DNA of 5,353 nucleotides, taken from the NCBI GenBank assembly GCA_003167015.1, contig PMUF01000369.1, positions 3,226-8,578 of the forward strand. The letters run 5' to 3'. This document shows positions 5,338 to 5,353 of the stretch, in pieces. The notes under the pieces are model-generated. The model saw nothing but the letters and a program-made list of their open reading frames with translations. It did not search any database and was not told the origin of the DNA. Origin of the DNA: Chitinophagaceae bacterium (GTDB lineage: Bacteria; Bacteroidota; Bacteroidia; Chitinophagales; Chitinophagaceae). Position numbers and translations under genes: made by a program. Position 1 is the stretch's first letter. Each line of letters opens with the position of its first letter.

Positions 5338-5353
5338 TATCTTTAAGCAAATA

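Noticed and set aside
5338..5345. TATCTTTA after rocD as a -7 element for a downstream gene.
   Set aside because: No TTG lies at the needed distance upstream, and the window ends too soon to see a gene.

Overview
The window looks like ordinary chromosomal DNA from a Bacteroidetes (Bacteroidota) bacterium, most likely Chitinophagaceae or a relative. Three things suggest this. Protein wording is typical of the phylum (EtfB starting MKILVCISKTPDTT, a BFN-UVR two-domain nuclease, an ornithine aminotransferase with the AHNYHPLPVVL signature). Most genes lack a Shine-Dalgarno sequence. The best promoter matches fit the phylum's TTG ... TAnnTTTG pattern rather than a sigma70 -35/-10 pattern. The coding parts are moderately GC-rich and the intergenic parts clearly AT-rich. 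I see no insertion sequences, phage genes, CRISPR array, tRNA or rRNA.

Layout. Minus strand, left edge: the N-terminal 55 codons of tilS (tRNA-Ile lysidine synthase, cut by the window edge), preceded in the same orientation by a small TPR protein gene (223-537). A roughly 100-bp AT-rich divergent region (538-638) holds a good Bacteroidetes-type promoter for etfB, a weaker oppositely directed one, and a perfect 7-bp inverted repeat that could be an operator. Plus strand: etfB (639-1382) and etfA (1428-2399), the two subunits of an electron transfer flavoprotein; a BFN-domain nuclease with a C-terminal UVR motif (2461-3066); and, only 4 bp later, ispE of the MEP isoprenoid pathway (3071-3880). 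After a 200-bp gap comes rocD, ornithine aminotransferase (4081-5337). The window ends 16 bp after its stop.

How the genes work together. EtfB and EtfA form one heterodimer carrying electrons from acyl-CoA and similar dehydrogenases to the quinone pool. The BFN-UVR gene and ispE are almost certainly cotranscribed. IspE (isoprenoid precursors), RocD (ornithine/arginine/proline interconversion) and TilS (tRNA modification) are housekeeping functions with no evident shared pathway, so the cluster is a housekeeping neighbourhood and not a dedicated system.

The least explained stretch is 3881-4080, upstream of rocD. It holds a promoter-like motif, two inverted repeats that could fold in a long rocD leader, and on the opposite strand a tiny ORF with a purine-rich RBS-like sequence. 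That ORF contains an A-AAA-AAG heptamer, and a -1 shift there would join it to a second frame with coding-like codons. This is the only candidate for something undescribed, and it is speculative.
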